NCBI GenBank assembly: GCA_001510575.1
Contig: LNGK01000008.1
Location: 2,940,687-3,004,686 of the forward strand
Source: Knoxdaviesia capensis
Taxonomy: Eukaryota; Ascomycota; Sordariomycetes; Microascales; Gondwanamycetaceae
Direction: 5' to 3'
Length of the DNA stretch: 64,000 bases
Positions 1-11,700 of this stretch are shown piece after piece. Each line of letters opens with the position of its first letter. The first letter of the stretch is position 1. The notes under the pieces were generated by a model. It saw nothing but the letters and a program-made list of their open reading frames with translations, searched no databases and was not told the origin of the DNA. The position numbers and the translations under genes were made by a program.

Positions 1-1076
1 CCTACCAGCTCTCGTTCGATTTTTCCATTCGTTGTCTTCGGTTCTTGTCATACCCCCTTCCATTTTGCTGCCTTCTACGATACTCCATTTTCACTTTTAT
101 TTTAATCTTGTGACTTTTATTTTCATATCTTGTTCTCATAACTCACTGAAAGCCCTTTCACGCAACCCATTTATTTATCCTATTCTAACTTTTGACTGGC
201 ACTGTTCGTCATTTCCTTCCTCCCCAAGCAAGACTCCTTCTCTTTCTGGCCCTTTTTATCTTCTTTCATGTAATGCCCGGTCACACAATTATTTTTATTT
301 TATTTTTTTACTTTTGTAATCTCAATTTTCTTTTTTCGAATATGTCCTTTTCTCTATTTTCACTTTTCACCGCGGGTAGGGAGGGTTTAAGGAGGTTGGG
401 AACTTGGGGGACACCCCGAGAGACTTGGACTCTGTCAACACGTTTTTTCTTCTTTTCTTTTTCTTCTCTCATGAAAACTTCGTCTTTTTTTGTAAGTTGG
501 GTTGCGTTATCTGCTTCGTCTTATTTATCTTCTTTTTTTCTTTTCTGATATGTCTTGGATGGTCCGTGTGCGCGTGGACTTCTGGCTTTGGTATTTTTAT
601 CTATACTCCTTCTTTTTCACCTCGGTTCTGTGCTTGCTTGCTTTATTTCAACATACCCAGCCCCTTTTTTCTCGTCTTGCTCTTTTCTATGCACCATAAT
701 TCATCTGTTGTGTGGCTCCTTGGATAGTCGTTTAGTTTTCTTCTTTTCTCTCCAAAATTCTCATGCGTTTCACACATGTGTGTTTTTGATATCGTGTTAC
801 TCAATTTATTAATGCTCCCGCTACGCGATGTAGTTTCCTTGTTCAATTGCTCTGCGTTTTTCATACCCTGTATTCTTGGGAATTCTGTTTCATTCATGAT
901 AACAATGTCCTGGGAAGCGGGACGACAACTGGCTGGCGTTGAAGATGGCTATGCACCATGTCTGAGAGGTGTGACATATGATGATGGCTGGATTAACGCT
1001 AACAAACTGAAAAGTCCAAGATGGGGAAAATACAAAAGACTTTTGGTTGAGTTGAATGGGAGACCTGGCACCCGCT
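1..1076. other. Intergenic; likely 3' flank of an off-window plus-strand gene
   Basis: I see no credible coding exon here. The first ~850 bases are strongly T/C-rich on the plus strand. Elsewhere in the window the sense strand just downstream of genes has this same bias (after Spt20, Atg27 and the C2H2 gene), so this stretch may be the 3' UTR and flank of a plus-strand gene that ends before position 1 and converges on glutamate decarboxylase. The open frames here are composition artefacts. Confidence 0.4.
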
Positions 1077-3072
1077 TTAGCAGATGGCGTGGGTCTTTCC
1101 AGTCTTTCCCTGAAGCGAGTGCTTCTCGTGCTGCAAAAGCGGAAAGAAGAAGAGTCGTTAGCACTGGTTATTCCTTGGAAAAAGCCTCGCTAGCTTTGCA
1201 TATTTGGATATCTGGCTTACCATGAAGCGGTGGTGGTTATGAACAGCGCGGCCGCTCGCAGTGTGGTGTTGGCGGATATACTCCTGTTGGCGCCGGATAC
1301 TCTCGCGGTCCATCTGGTTCAGCAGGCCGACGCACAGACGGATATCCGAGATCAGGCTGTCACAGCGGCTGCGCGTGAAGTCCTCGCGCACCACCACGCG
1401 CAGCATCTTGAGGTTCCCGGTGTTGGGCGCCATGGTATAGGCCGGGACGACCCAGCCGCGCACGCGCAGCTGGTGGGCGAGGGCGAACTCGTCGTAGAAG
1501 CGCTGTTCCTGCTTCTTGGGCTTCTCCTCGTCGCTTGAGTCCGGCCCGGGCTCGGCGGTGCCCTTACCATCGGCGGTAGTCTCGTCGCCGTTCTCGCCTT
1601 CGCCGTCATCCTCGCCCTCGTCATCCTCGTCGTCCCCTTCCGCGGGCGCATCGGCAAAGCGGAAGGCCACCAGCGGCAGGCCGGCGCCGCCGGTCTCGCT
1701 CATGATGACAAAGCCCTGGTCGACGAGCGCGGCGGAGAGGTAGTCGGCGGTGCGGGTCAGGTTCGACATGATGGCGTGGTAGCCCTTCTTGCCGAGGCGG
1801 ATGAGCTGGTAGTACTGGCCGATGACCTGGGAGGCCCCCTTGGAGAAGTTGAGGGTGAAGGAGGCCTGTTCGGCGCCGAGGTAGTTGATGTTGAAGACCA
1901 GCTCGCGGGGCAGGTAGTGGGCGGAGCGCCAGATCACCCAGCCAACACCGGGGTAGACAAGGCCGTACTGTTCACGAAGGATGCTAGTTAGTAGGAGATA
2001 ATGGGACGGACGAACGTGGTGGCAAACGGAGGAAGAAGCAAGTGTACCTTGTGGCCAGACACGTTGATCGACACGACGCGCTCGCAGCGGAAGTCCCACT
2101 CCAGGTCCGGAACGACAAACGGGGCCACGAAGCCACCGCTGGCGGCATCGACGTGGATAGGGGTCTTAAGGCCGCGCTCAATCAGGAGGTCGTTGACGGC
2201 CTTGACATCCTCGTACTGGCCGGTGTATGTGGTGCCCAGAATGGCACAGATACCAATCGTGTTCTCGTCGATCAGGTCGACCGTCTGCTGCGGGTCGATG
2301 ACGTACCGGTCGGGAGTGCAGTACACGAACTTCTCCTCGACCTCGAAGTACCGTGCTGCTTTCTCCCAACAGACTTGGACGGCTAGTTATGGAGGATGAC
2401 GGAGATAATATCAGCAAGTGGTCAAGAAAAGGGGGGGGTTTGCTCTCGTGTCGGGATCCGAGACAAAAACACCGTACCTGATGACATGATGATGTTGGGC
2501 CGGTCAGTCGAAAGACCGGCGGCCTGACGCGCGTTCTTCCAGCGCTTCTTCATGGCGAGCACAGCAAGCATGATAGCCTCAGACGAGCCCACGGTGGATG
2601 TTCCAACCGGGCCGGACTGCACAGACTCGGGGTCATCGCTATCACTCCCGCTGCCGGCCGACTCGGCGCCCGAGTAGGCCACGGGGGCGTGGAACAGGCG
2701 GCCAATCATCGACACGCAGCGGTTCTGGATATCCGCGGACTGCGGGTACTCCTCGTAGTCGATGAAGTTCTTGGAGAACGACTCGGTCATGAGCTTCTCG
2801 GCCTCGTCCTCCATGTAGGTGGTGACGAACGACGCGAGGTTGAGCATGGGGTTGCCGTCCAGGCTCAGCTCGTCCTTGATCAGGCGGTAGGCCACCTCGC
2901 GCGGCATCTCGGTCTCGGGCATCTCCCGCTTGGGCAGGTCGCGGCCGGCGAAGCGCGAGCCGTACACCGTCGTCGTGTACGAGTCGTCGTTGTCGGCCAG
3001 GTGCAGCTGCACGCGGCTGTGGGCGGCTGTCGGCGGGGCCGAGTCCGGCGGGAGGAGGGAGAGGTGCACCAT
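1077..3072 (-). CDS. GAD1: Glutamate decarboxylase (PLP-dependent)
   Basis: Converts glutamate to GABA plus CO2 in the cytosol, the entry step of the GABA shunt. Exons on the minus strand: 3072-2478, 2382-2048, 1967-1221 and 1130-1077, giving 576 aa; the introns are 95, 80 and 90 nt. Visible hallmarks are [11 protein letters not shown] (about 156-166), H275-V-D277 in the PLP pocket, and SGHK with Lys310 as the predicted PLP Schiff-base lysine; intron 2 falls directly after that codon. The last exon is only 54 nt, but it restores the conserved fungal tail [14 protein letters not shown]. Without splicing, the frame runs on to a false stop at 1158. It is longer than the usual ~515 aa because of two insertions: a Ser/Gly/Asp-rich one (about 131-155) and a very acidic one (about 413-460). 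The start is the ATG at 3072, behind a C/T-rich leader. The family is certain; the function of the insertions is unknown. Confidence 0.97.
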
Positions 3073-3160
3073 TTTTGAACGGAGGAAGAGAGATGTGGGA
3101 GGGGAGATTTGTGGGTCTGGGTGTATGTATGTCAAAAGGCGTGGTTGGATTTGACTCTGG

Positions 3161-3172
3161 GATATATATATC
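3161..3172 (-). promoter_or_regulatory. TATA-like element of the glutamate decarboxylase gene
   Basis: A GATATATATATC run lies about 90 bases upstream of the decarboxylase ATG at 3072, with a C/T-rich sense-strand stretch between them. A second TATA-like TTTATATAGG lies near 3396. Position and composition fit a core promoter; no transcript data are available. Confidence 0.45.
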
Positions 3173-5303
3173 AGAGCCGGAATATAAATTCTCGGTGCAC
3201 GGGCGGGTTCAGTCCCCGGAGAATTAAAGCTCTGTGCAGGTGACTAGGGTCTTGCGGAAGGAACGATCACAAGAAGCCGCTCAAACAATTCAAGGAAAGA
3301 GCAATGGAGGCAGACAGAAAGATGAAAGAGAGACGGAAGGAAGTTGAGGACGAGAATTAAAAAGCCCAAGAGTGGAAGCAGCGGACACGGCGGCCTTTAT
3401 ATAGGTTGTCGTCGTATCATCGTCCCGGCTTCCCGGAATGCAGTTGTAACCATGGGTACAATCAAAGCTACTTGAGTGTTTTGGGGCGGCACTAGAGAAG
3501 AACCACCCCGCGTTCTAGCTGTGATATTTGTTTCTTTCTCTCTCGTGTTTGGTTTGCATGGCTGCTCCCTTCGTTGGGTTTGTATAAAATGGAGACAGAC
3601 CACGAATCAATCTCCCACGTTCCAAAACCGTGTCGCTTTCTGATATTCCGGCATCTTCCAGGTTGTAGACTACTACAGTGAGTGGTATGTTTGTGGTGAT
3701 GTGTTGGCACAACGTGGGTGTGTTTCTTCGGTTTCTCAGTTCGCCCTCGCGGTATTGGAGAAGATACATGCAACCGCGAGGCGTGCTACGTGGAAATCGG
3801 AGCTTCTGGAACGTTATTCCCGCCCTTGCGCCTTCCCTCCCAGTTTCTCCTCCGCACACGCCCCTAGCTTCAATCGACGGGGGGATATCAAAACGAGAGC
3901 CCGAATCGTCACGTCACTGAACCTCTCTCCCCCTTTCATCTCACGCTAGGATTCAACCAAGACAAGAGGGAATAATGAGATGGGATTGCGCTGAGAAAGC
4001 ATATATCAGTCGATATCGCTGGTTCGCCCCTGTAATCTCCCCCTGTAAGCGACAGCTCTCCAGCGTTCAATCCCACCTTCCCCCCCCCCACGATCCCAGC
4101 CTTTTTCCAGCGTTTGCCCCGGAAAACAGCGGCCTCCCCGCGCACCTCGCTTCACAGGATTCTGGACCAGTCGTATACGGCCCTTGCACAGTTCGACTGC
4201 ACCTCCACCGTATGCAGAATCGTCCGACATCTGCTGATGCCAGCAGACGTGTGCAGTGCATGGAGCACTTGCCCGCACGGCGCGAAGCAGAATCGTCTCT
4301 GCACTTTTCTCCTCATTACGTCCCACCCCACGTAAGAGGAAACCAGCGGCGAACAAGCAAACCGAGCCAGGGCCAAACGCGGCCCCGTTACACCATCGTC
4401 GTCATTATGCGTAAGAAAAAGAAAAGAAGAAAAAGGTCCAGCCCACATATATCCGTGTTTGGTCCGCCCGGGAAAGATCTGCTTTGGGGGGTGGTGGGGG
4501 GGAGGGTGCGCGCGTACACAAATGAGCGAAAAAACGGTGTTGACCGAAGGAAGCCACATAAAAATAAAAATAAACCTCGTTTTCTTTCTATCTTGTTCAA
4601 GATTAAAAGTAGTCTCACCCTCAAAGCGAGGAGGGAGGAATTCCACCCACAAAAAGCACTGTGCCGCATATTTCACTTCTCGAGACGTTCCCCAGCCGAC
4701 CTATCCGCAGCGGCCGTCCCGGCGAGTCGCCACCTCGGCCAGCGTGTCTGGGGGAAAGAGAGACAGGACACCGGGAAATACGGATGGAATAGTCCGGGGA
4801 TGGGGTACGATGGTGATAAAGCCTCAGTCACACAGCATGGGAGAGAGCGCACTGGTTCGATCGTATTTCAGAGACAGGACTGGAAAAAATCTAGATACTG
4901 CTGAGCCGGCCGATCTGGGCCGAAAACCAAAAGAACCACTGAAGCAGCAAGGACAAAAAAAAAAAAGATACATGTGCAAAGAACAACGAATAAACCCTGT
5001 ACATAACGCCATCGATCAAACTTGTCAGTAAGAAGCATCTCCCCGGTCCTTCAAAAAACCACACAACGAACAAGATGTTGGTACCAGATATCCCTATGAA
5101 AACCCCCCGGGAGTCTTTCTCTACTCGCAGTTGCATCCGTAGTGGGATCGGCCCACACACTAGCACAAGAGAAGAGAAAAAAGAAAGGGCAAAACGGCAA
5201 CCTTGGCACCGTCCGGTACCTGACAAGCCCAGCCCTCAGATAAGAAATAGATACGGAGAATATGATAAGGAAAAATGGAGGGAGGAAGAAACTCCCGGGT
5301 GGA

Positions 5304-5321
5304 TGAGAGAGAGAGAGAGAG
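5304..5321. repeat. (GA)n microsatellite
   Basis: An uninterrupted GA dinucleotide run of about nine units, continuing as imperfect GTGAGAGTGAG, in the 3' flank of Atg27. Confidence 0.8.
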
Positions 5322-5437
5322 TGAGAGTGAGCAAACGGGGGCGTTCGACCGCCTCACCGAGAGTGCGGTCTATCCGCGCAAAAGAACAGCTATAATAGAA
5401 CAACGAGAAAAGAAAAAGAAAAGAGAGAGGGAAACAA

Positions 5438-6675
5438 TTAAACGGCGCTGTATCCCCCACGAGCTCCGGCCCCCTGCACGGTATTCAAGACTTTCCGCGC
5501 AAAGTCCTTAAGCAGGTACGGAAGATCTTGCAGCGTGTCGGCATGGGGCAGCAGGTCCCAGCCACTGGCACCATAGCGAGTGTAGTTAATCCAGGCGCTG
5601 AAGATCAGGTACGCCGAGGCACCCATGAAGACACTATGATATAAGAGAGAATCGGTTAGCTTTTTGAAGTGGCCGCGTTCGGGGATCGAATGAAGAAAAG
5701 ATATCAAGAGAGATGGGTACGTACATGAGCAAAAGCCACGTGAAGACGCCCCAGCCTGCGCCACCACCGCTGCCGCCCTGCGCGGCCACGCAGGCGTCCT
5801 TGGTATACCACGTCAAGTGCAGCGTCTGCTGGTCCGCCTCGTGCGAGTAGCTCTGGAACACCAGCGCCGCGCCGTCCTTGAGGAGCTGGCGCTCGTGCCA
5901 CGGCTCGCCCTCCTTATCCTTGCCAGCGTCGTCCTTGCCCTTGTCGGCATCCTCCTTGCTGTCGTCTTCGGCACTGCGCCGGCGCCGGCGCACGTCGGCC
6001 GCCTCGTACTCAACTTCAGGTGTCCACTCGCCCTCCAAGCCGGTGCGCTCGGGGTCGCACACAAACTCAATCACGGCGCGCTGCCGCACCTGGTCGGCCT
6101 TGGGCGCGCCAAGCGGGTACGCGCCGCCCTTGAGCGTTAGGAACAGGCCATCCTTCTTCGCCTTGCCGTCCGGGCCGCCGTCGGTGCTCAGCCGTGTCGC
6201 CTCCCAGCCAAACTCGTCGCCGCCGGCGCTCGCGAGGTCGCCCGCGATGGGGATGACTTCGTGGATGAAGGAGGTGTCGCTGTTATCGGGCCGTGTACGC
6301 TGGATCGCGCAGACTGTGCAGAAGAAGAAGAAGAAACATCAAATTAGCATTCGCAGTATCGGTATATTCAAGCCGCACAGCGGCGTGTGTGCATTCTTAC
6401 ATACCTCGGGTTCCGTCTGGACATCCCTCGCCCTTGGGCACGTCGCCCTTCCGCTTCAACGGCTTGCAGATGTCCAGAGTGTAGGTGGTGTTGGTGTGCG
6501 ACGGCGGCTCGCTGAGCTGCGTGATGACCGAGTGCGGGCCGCCCAGATTCGAGAGGTCGAACGTGTGGCCGTCCACCTGGATGTTCTTGCACTCGAGCTC
6601 GGCCGCCGCGGGAGCCACTAGCAGCAGCCCCAACACCAAGCTCGCGGCCGGGTTCGGGAGACCTGTCCAGTGCAT
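5438..6675 (-). CDS. atg27: Autophagy-related protein 27 (type I membrane protein)
   Basis: Atg27 is a single-pass protein cycling between Golgi, endosome, vacuole and Atg9 vesicles; it supports Atg9 traffic and autophagosome formation. Exons on the minus strand: 6675-6405, 6313-5725 and 5633-5438, giving 351 aa. A signal peptide (about 1-24) is followed by the lumenal mannose-6-phosphate-receptor-like domain beginning ELECKNIQVDG, with paired cysteines (DICKP, CPDGTRVCAI, FVCDPE). A charged Arg/Asp/Lys-rich linker (about 205-240) precedes one membrane span (about 278-302, broken by intron 2) and a cytosolic tail ending in YSAV. That C-terminal tyrosine motif is the known sorting signal of yeast Atg27. 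The start is the ATG at 6675, the first in frame before the signal peptide. Phases match at both introns (91 nt each), and length is normal for the family. Confidence 0.94.
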
Positions 6676-8763
6676 GGTTTCGAGGGATCTGAGGGGTGGT
6701 ATGATAAAGTCGGGAGGTTCACGGCGGGTCGAAGAATCAGCGCCGGGGTCGTTCAAAATCTCGTATGTTCCCGAGGGAGCTTCGTCGTATGAGCTAAGGA
6801 TGGTCGGTCAAGCTCAGGTGCAGGAGCTTACAGCGCAGCACGATCTGCTTGGTGTTGTTTCAAGATGACCAGCGAATATCGCAAATACCGAGTGCGAGTT
6901 CTATCAATCGCCACGGAGAGCTCGCTCTTGTGTCGTCGTGCTGGCGGCGATTCCGAGCTCAGCTTGCGTAAAGGTATGCAGGAGCCGCGTGCGTGTCCAA
7001 ACCCCGTGATTGGAGTAACCCTATGATGCAAACGGCAACCACACAGAAAGAAAAACGAATAAAAGGAGGAGTCTGAAAATCTGGGGTGGAGAAAAGTAGA
7101 CACCGGAAAAAAAGGATCGAAGAATAACCAAGAAAACACGAAGAGAAACAAAAGGGAAGTCGTTGAGAATGAGTTTCTTTGCCTCTGTCGATCACCGGTT
7201 CGACAAAAAGAAGACCTGGCCAACAGATTACCTAAATTACCAGCTTGTCGCGGAAAAGGCAGGTACGAACTTGCTAGGGTGCGGGCTGAAAGTCTGCATA
7301 CGCCTCTTATGCACGTGATAGTCCACATGTTTCCGATGACTGGGACTCGACGAAGCTATCACGAACTGCTTTTGGACGACATTTCACGGGCATGAAACCG
7401 ATTTCTGGGTTTTTTTATTAAAAGAAAACTGATAATTCCTAACAATCTAAGATTCCGGTACTGTGAGCAGTCCGCGGAAAATCAAATGCTTGTCTCTCTG
7501 GCTACCACCCAAGAAATATCGGAATAACAAAACCCAACTGAAAAAGAAGTGATAAGAAAAAAGCGTAGACTTTACCCGTTCCTAGTTATGCCAGTTTGCC
7601 TTCTCCGGGCGGTTTAGTAAATGAAACATGAAAAGAAAAGAAAAAAATGTAGAAGCCAAAAAATAAGACGGATAAAATAGGGGAAATGATAGCTCATCCC
7701 CGTCAATAAAACTTTGCGGCCGCCCATACTCCACGGAAAAATGCAGCCATAAACAACGCAAGATAAACCCCGAAGTCCAAGGCCCGTGAAGGCCGGACAA
7801 GAAATATAAGGAAAACAGGCAAGAATAGAAAGCATGAGACACACATATCCAGCCCAGAAAAACAAAGGCCGGTATAATTCCCCACAGTCTGCGCCGGGCC
7901 CCACCCCCGGGCCACCTGCCCCACTCCGAGCTCCGCTGGTGGAGTTCCACCGGAAAACACCAAACGACATGTTCGCCGGGCAGATGTTTCACTTGACAAG
8001 CCACCACCAAAACCAGTACCCCAGATCACACGTAAAGAATGGAAAAGGAGAAGAGAAAAAGAAGAAAAACACTGCTTAGTAACTCCACTATTAGCCCTCC
8101 TCAGTTGAACCAGAAGCAAAAGCAAATCAGAAGGAAAATCAAAGCGAAACGAGGCCCAGGAAAATGGGCTACCGAAAAGAAAAGGAGAACCGATAAAATA
8201 CCAAGAAACAAGCCAATAAAGTCCAGGATCTCAACGGATACCAAAAGGGACCAAGCAAAAACGATAACGCCCTTCTCCTCAAAGGTTCCATGCCAGAAAC
8301 GGGGAATAACGAAAAAGCAAAGCAAGAACATCAACATGGACAGAAAGAGGAAATAAGAAAAAAAAAGAGAAGAGACCCCCCCTCCCCTTTTTCAAATAAG
8401 CGATACAAGCAGAAATGGTACAATCAAAAATAGTCCGGTTCTAGCTGATGCCAGATAGCAGAAATAGACGATATAGAGAACCGAAGAAAGGGAAACATCC
8501 GCCAGTGCAGCAGATAAGAATATCGTATAACAGAGGGAAGCCACTTGTAAACTTGACATTTGCTGTTAACATGATAGGGGTAAAAGGGGGAGATCCAGAC
8601 CTGGTAAGAGATAGGAGGATAGAGAAGCAGAAAAAAGGTCCTATATAATAAGGGGGTAACAATCGTTGTACATATAATCTTGCTAGCAAGACAGCACCGC
8701 ACCGCATCGCACCACAGAAATATACAGCTCAGCAAGGCAGGACATGAGATAAAAGGAGTTTGA
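6676..8763. other. Intergenic between Atg27 and Spt20
   Basis: Carries the Atg27 promoter side (6676 to about 7.3 kb) and the Spt20 3' flank (about 7.5-8.76 kb). The latter is markedly purine-rich on the plus strand, i.e. pyrimidine-rich in the Spt20 sense. Short hydrophobic open frames in this part reflect that composition. No RNA gene or repeat family was recognised. Confidence 0.5.
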
Positions 8764-11700
8764 TCACATCCCCTGGTTTCCCATCATGCCGTTCATGTTC
8801 TGCATCGCCTGCTGCTGCTGGAGCTGCAACTGCTGCTGCTGCAACTGGTGCTGTTGGGCCTGCTGAAGTTGCTGCAGCTGCATTTGCTGCTGCAGCTGGG
8901 CCTGCTGCTGGGCCTGTTGAGCCTGTTGTTGCTGGAGCAGCGCCTGCTGCTGCTGCGGATTGCCGGCCGCCGCAGCCATACGGCGGTTGTTGAAGTTCGT
9001 CACCACCATCGACCGCGCCGCTTGGTTCATGCATTGCTTCTTGAATTGCTCCATGGCCTCCGCGGGAATGTTCTCCATGGTTCCTCCGTACTTGGCGGCT
9101 AGAAGGTGCACCTTTGCCCGGTAGATCTGCTGACCCTGCAACCGGACTTGCATGCTGATTTGGTCAGCGAGTTGTTGTTGGCCTATCTGCTGCGCGTTTT
9201 GCTGCTGCTGCGGCTGTTGCTGCGGCTGTTGTTGCTGTTGTTGTTGCTGCTGCTGCTGCTGCTGCTGTTGCACGGCTTGCTGTTGGGCAGCCTGCTGTTG
9301 CTGCTGCTGTTGCTGAGCAGCCTGTTGTTGTTGCACGGCTTGTTGTTGAGCTGCCTGCTGCTGCTGTTGCTGTTGGGCCGCAGCAGCCCGCTGCATTTGC
9401 TGCTGAACTGCCTGCTGCTGCGCAGCCTGGTGCTGCTGTTGCATGCGCATAGCCATGGCAGCAGCCGGCATATTAACTCCCGCATTGGCACCCGCGTTCA
9501 TACCACCAGCCGCTGCCAATGCTGCCAATTGCTGCTGCTGCTGCTGCTGCAAGCTGATCTGATGCGCCATCTGCTGGCGGTACTGAGCCTGAGCCTGTGG
9601 TGAACCAGCTGCTGCTTGCTGTTGGAGTGCCTGCTGCTGCATCTGCAGGTTGAACTGCCCGGCAAATTGCTTGACCAGAACCTGTTGCTGGATCGGCGTG
9701 ATTGGGGTCCCGTTCCGCTGTGCTTGAGCTTGAGCCATCATTAACCGCTGCTGCACGAATTGCTGCATCTGAAGAGGCATCGGCTGTTGGTTAGGCATGG
9801 CAACACCGTTCATCATGCCATTCTGCATAGCTGCCTGCTGTTGCTGATGCTGGAGAATCCGCTGTTGTTGAGCCAGCTGGGCCGCGCGAATGTTACTGTT
9901 GGGCGCAAGTGGCATGCCATTTATCACTTGCTGGTTCATCATTGGCGTGCCTGCCATCATGGCCGCATTTTGAGGGCTAGACTGCTGCATCCGCGGTGTC
10001 TGAATCATGCCAGGGCGCATAATCGGAGTCGCTGCCTGCAGGTTAGGCGTGGCACTGGGCATCCGGGGAGTACCAGCTGGGTGGCTCTGCTGGCTACCGC
10101 GCGCAGACATATTGTGGGCCATGGGAACTGCCATTTGCGCGTGGGGCGGCACAGCAGATGGGGGCCGCGGCGGGCTTCCGGCTCCAACATTCGAGTTGGA
10201 CTGTTGCATGGGAACGCTGCTGGGCATTGGCGACGACATCGAATGGGGTGTCCCTTGGCGCACAACTGGAGACGTCGCGGGGACTTGCTGCGGGTTGAAT
10301 CTCGGGGGTTGGCCCGCCGCAAGGGCTGCCTGGCCACCATTGGCAGCTGCATTCGCAGCCGCTGCGGCGGCATAGGCCTTCTGAGACGCCATAATATGCT
10401 GCGGTTGCTGGGGGTAAAGATTCGACTGAGCTGCCTGGTTAGCAGCAGCGATCTGGGCAGAAAGATTCCGCTGGTGTTGTTGCCGTGCTGCGGCTTGAAG
10501 CCGCAGACGCTCACCAGCATCAGGATGGCGCTGGGCAGCCTGAGCCTGAGCCTGAGCCTGAGCCTGGGCTTGTGCGACAGCCTGAGCTTGTGCCTGTGCC
10601 ATAGCGGGAGTTGCTTGCTGCTGCTGTTGGGCTTGTTGCTGTTGCTGTAGCTGGGCCTGTTGTTGCTGCTGCTGTTGCGCTTGTTGCTGGGCCTGCTGCT
10701 GGGCCTGTTGCTGAGCTTGCTGCTGGGCCTGTTGCTGCGCGGCTTGTTGTTGCGCAGCTTGTTGTTGCCTTTGCTGTTGCTGTTGCTTCTGGGCCTCAGC
10801 TTGGGCTTGGGCTTTTGCAACACGCGCTTGGGCTTGGGCCTGCGCAGCCGCTTGCTGTTGTTGCAGAGCTTGAGTCGCCGCAGCGGCCTTAGCTGCCTTA
10901 GCCGCCTCGGCCCGTGCAATTGCAAGCTGTCGTTGCTGCTCAGCGTGCTCCTGCTGCTGCTGAAGTCTCTGTTGTTCCAGCTCGGCCTTCTCCTGCTCCT
11001 TCCGCTTGGCGACCTCTCTCTTGATATCTTCAATAAGCTTGAAACGCTCGAAGCGGGGCTCGAACGCAGCCGCTCCAACCTGACCATCGGCATCGGACGT
11101 AGCCTGAGCTCCAGAAGCGCCACCAGCGTGCGCACCCAACCGATCGTCCAGAATAAGCATGTACCGTTCGAGATCGGCAAAGTGAGCCTCGTCCGCAGCC
11201 ATTTCCGCCACGGTACGCTTGCGGGTCTTCGGTTTCGGCGGGTCGCAAGAGTGCATCGGGTGTACCTGGGATTCGAGAAGGCGGATCGTTTCCTCGATCG
11301 ACTTCGTAGGCTCGAGATTCAATGGCGCAGTAGTCTGAAGAAGAATCTGGCCTTCGACCTCAGGTAGATCCTTGGCATCAAGCTCCATCTTTTCCCGCTT
11401 CAGCTTCTTCGCCGGCGGGCCCATGGACGCGGCAGTTGGTGTGGGCGGTGCGATTACCGAGGTTGTTTGGGCAGGGTTGGCACCTTCGGCCTTCTGTGGT
11501 GTAGTGGCCTTGATAAGCAGGTCGATTTGTAACGATTGTGTTGTAGGATGCAGTACCATGGTGTGCACCAGGGGTTTTGGCGGGGCACTGGTCTTAGGTT
11601 CGACAGGGAGACCAGGCGCTGGCATCTTCTCCGAGTCGGATTCCTTAACCTTCGACTCCTCGCCATCCTTGATCGTGGCATCACCGTTTGGTTGTGATGT

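Larger units (their letters stand above)
3073..5437. other. Intergenic between GAD and Atg27
   Basis: Holds the upstream region of the decarboxylase on the right of its ATG and the 3' flank of Atg27 at the other end. From about 4.4 to 5.4 kb the plus strand is purine-rich, i.e. pyrimidine-rich in the Atg27 sense. A (GA)n microsatellite lies at 5304-5321. A 309-codon ATG-initiated frame spans 3975-4904 (+) but shows no recognisable domain; it is discussed under findings and not called as a gene. Confidence 0.5.

Noticed and set aside
32..812. Overlapping plus-strand open frames near the left edge
   Set aside because: They are Phe/Ser/Leu-rich products of T/C-rich sequence, overlap in several frames and show no domain.
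1352..2399. Plus-strand and alternate-frame open frames over glutamate decarboxylase
   Set aside because: They are shadows of the GC-rich coding exons; the minus-strand protein has clear decarboxylase motifs.
8848..11367. Leu-rich plus-strand frames opposite Spt20
   Set aside because: They come from CTG/TTG complement of polyglutamine codons; the Spt20 domain fixes the coding strand.
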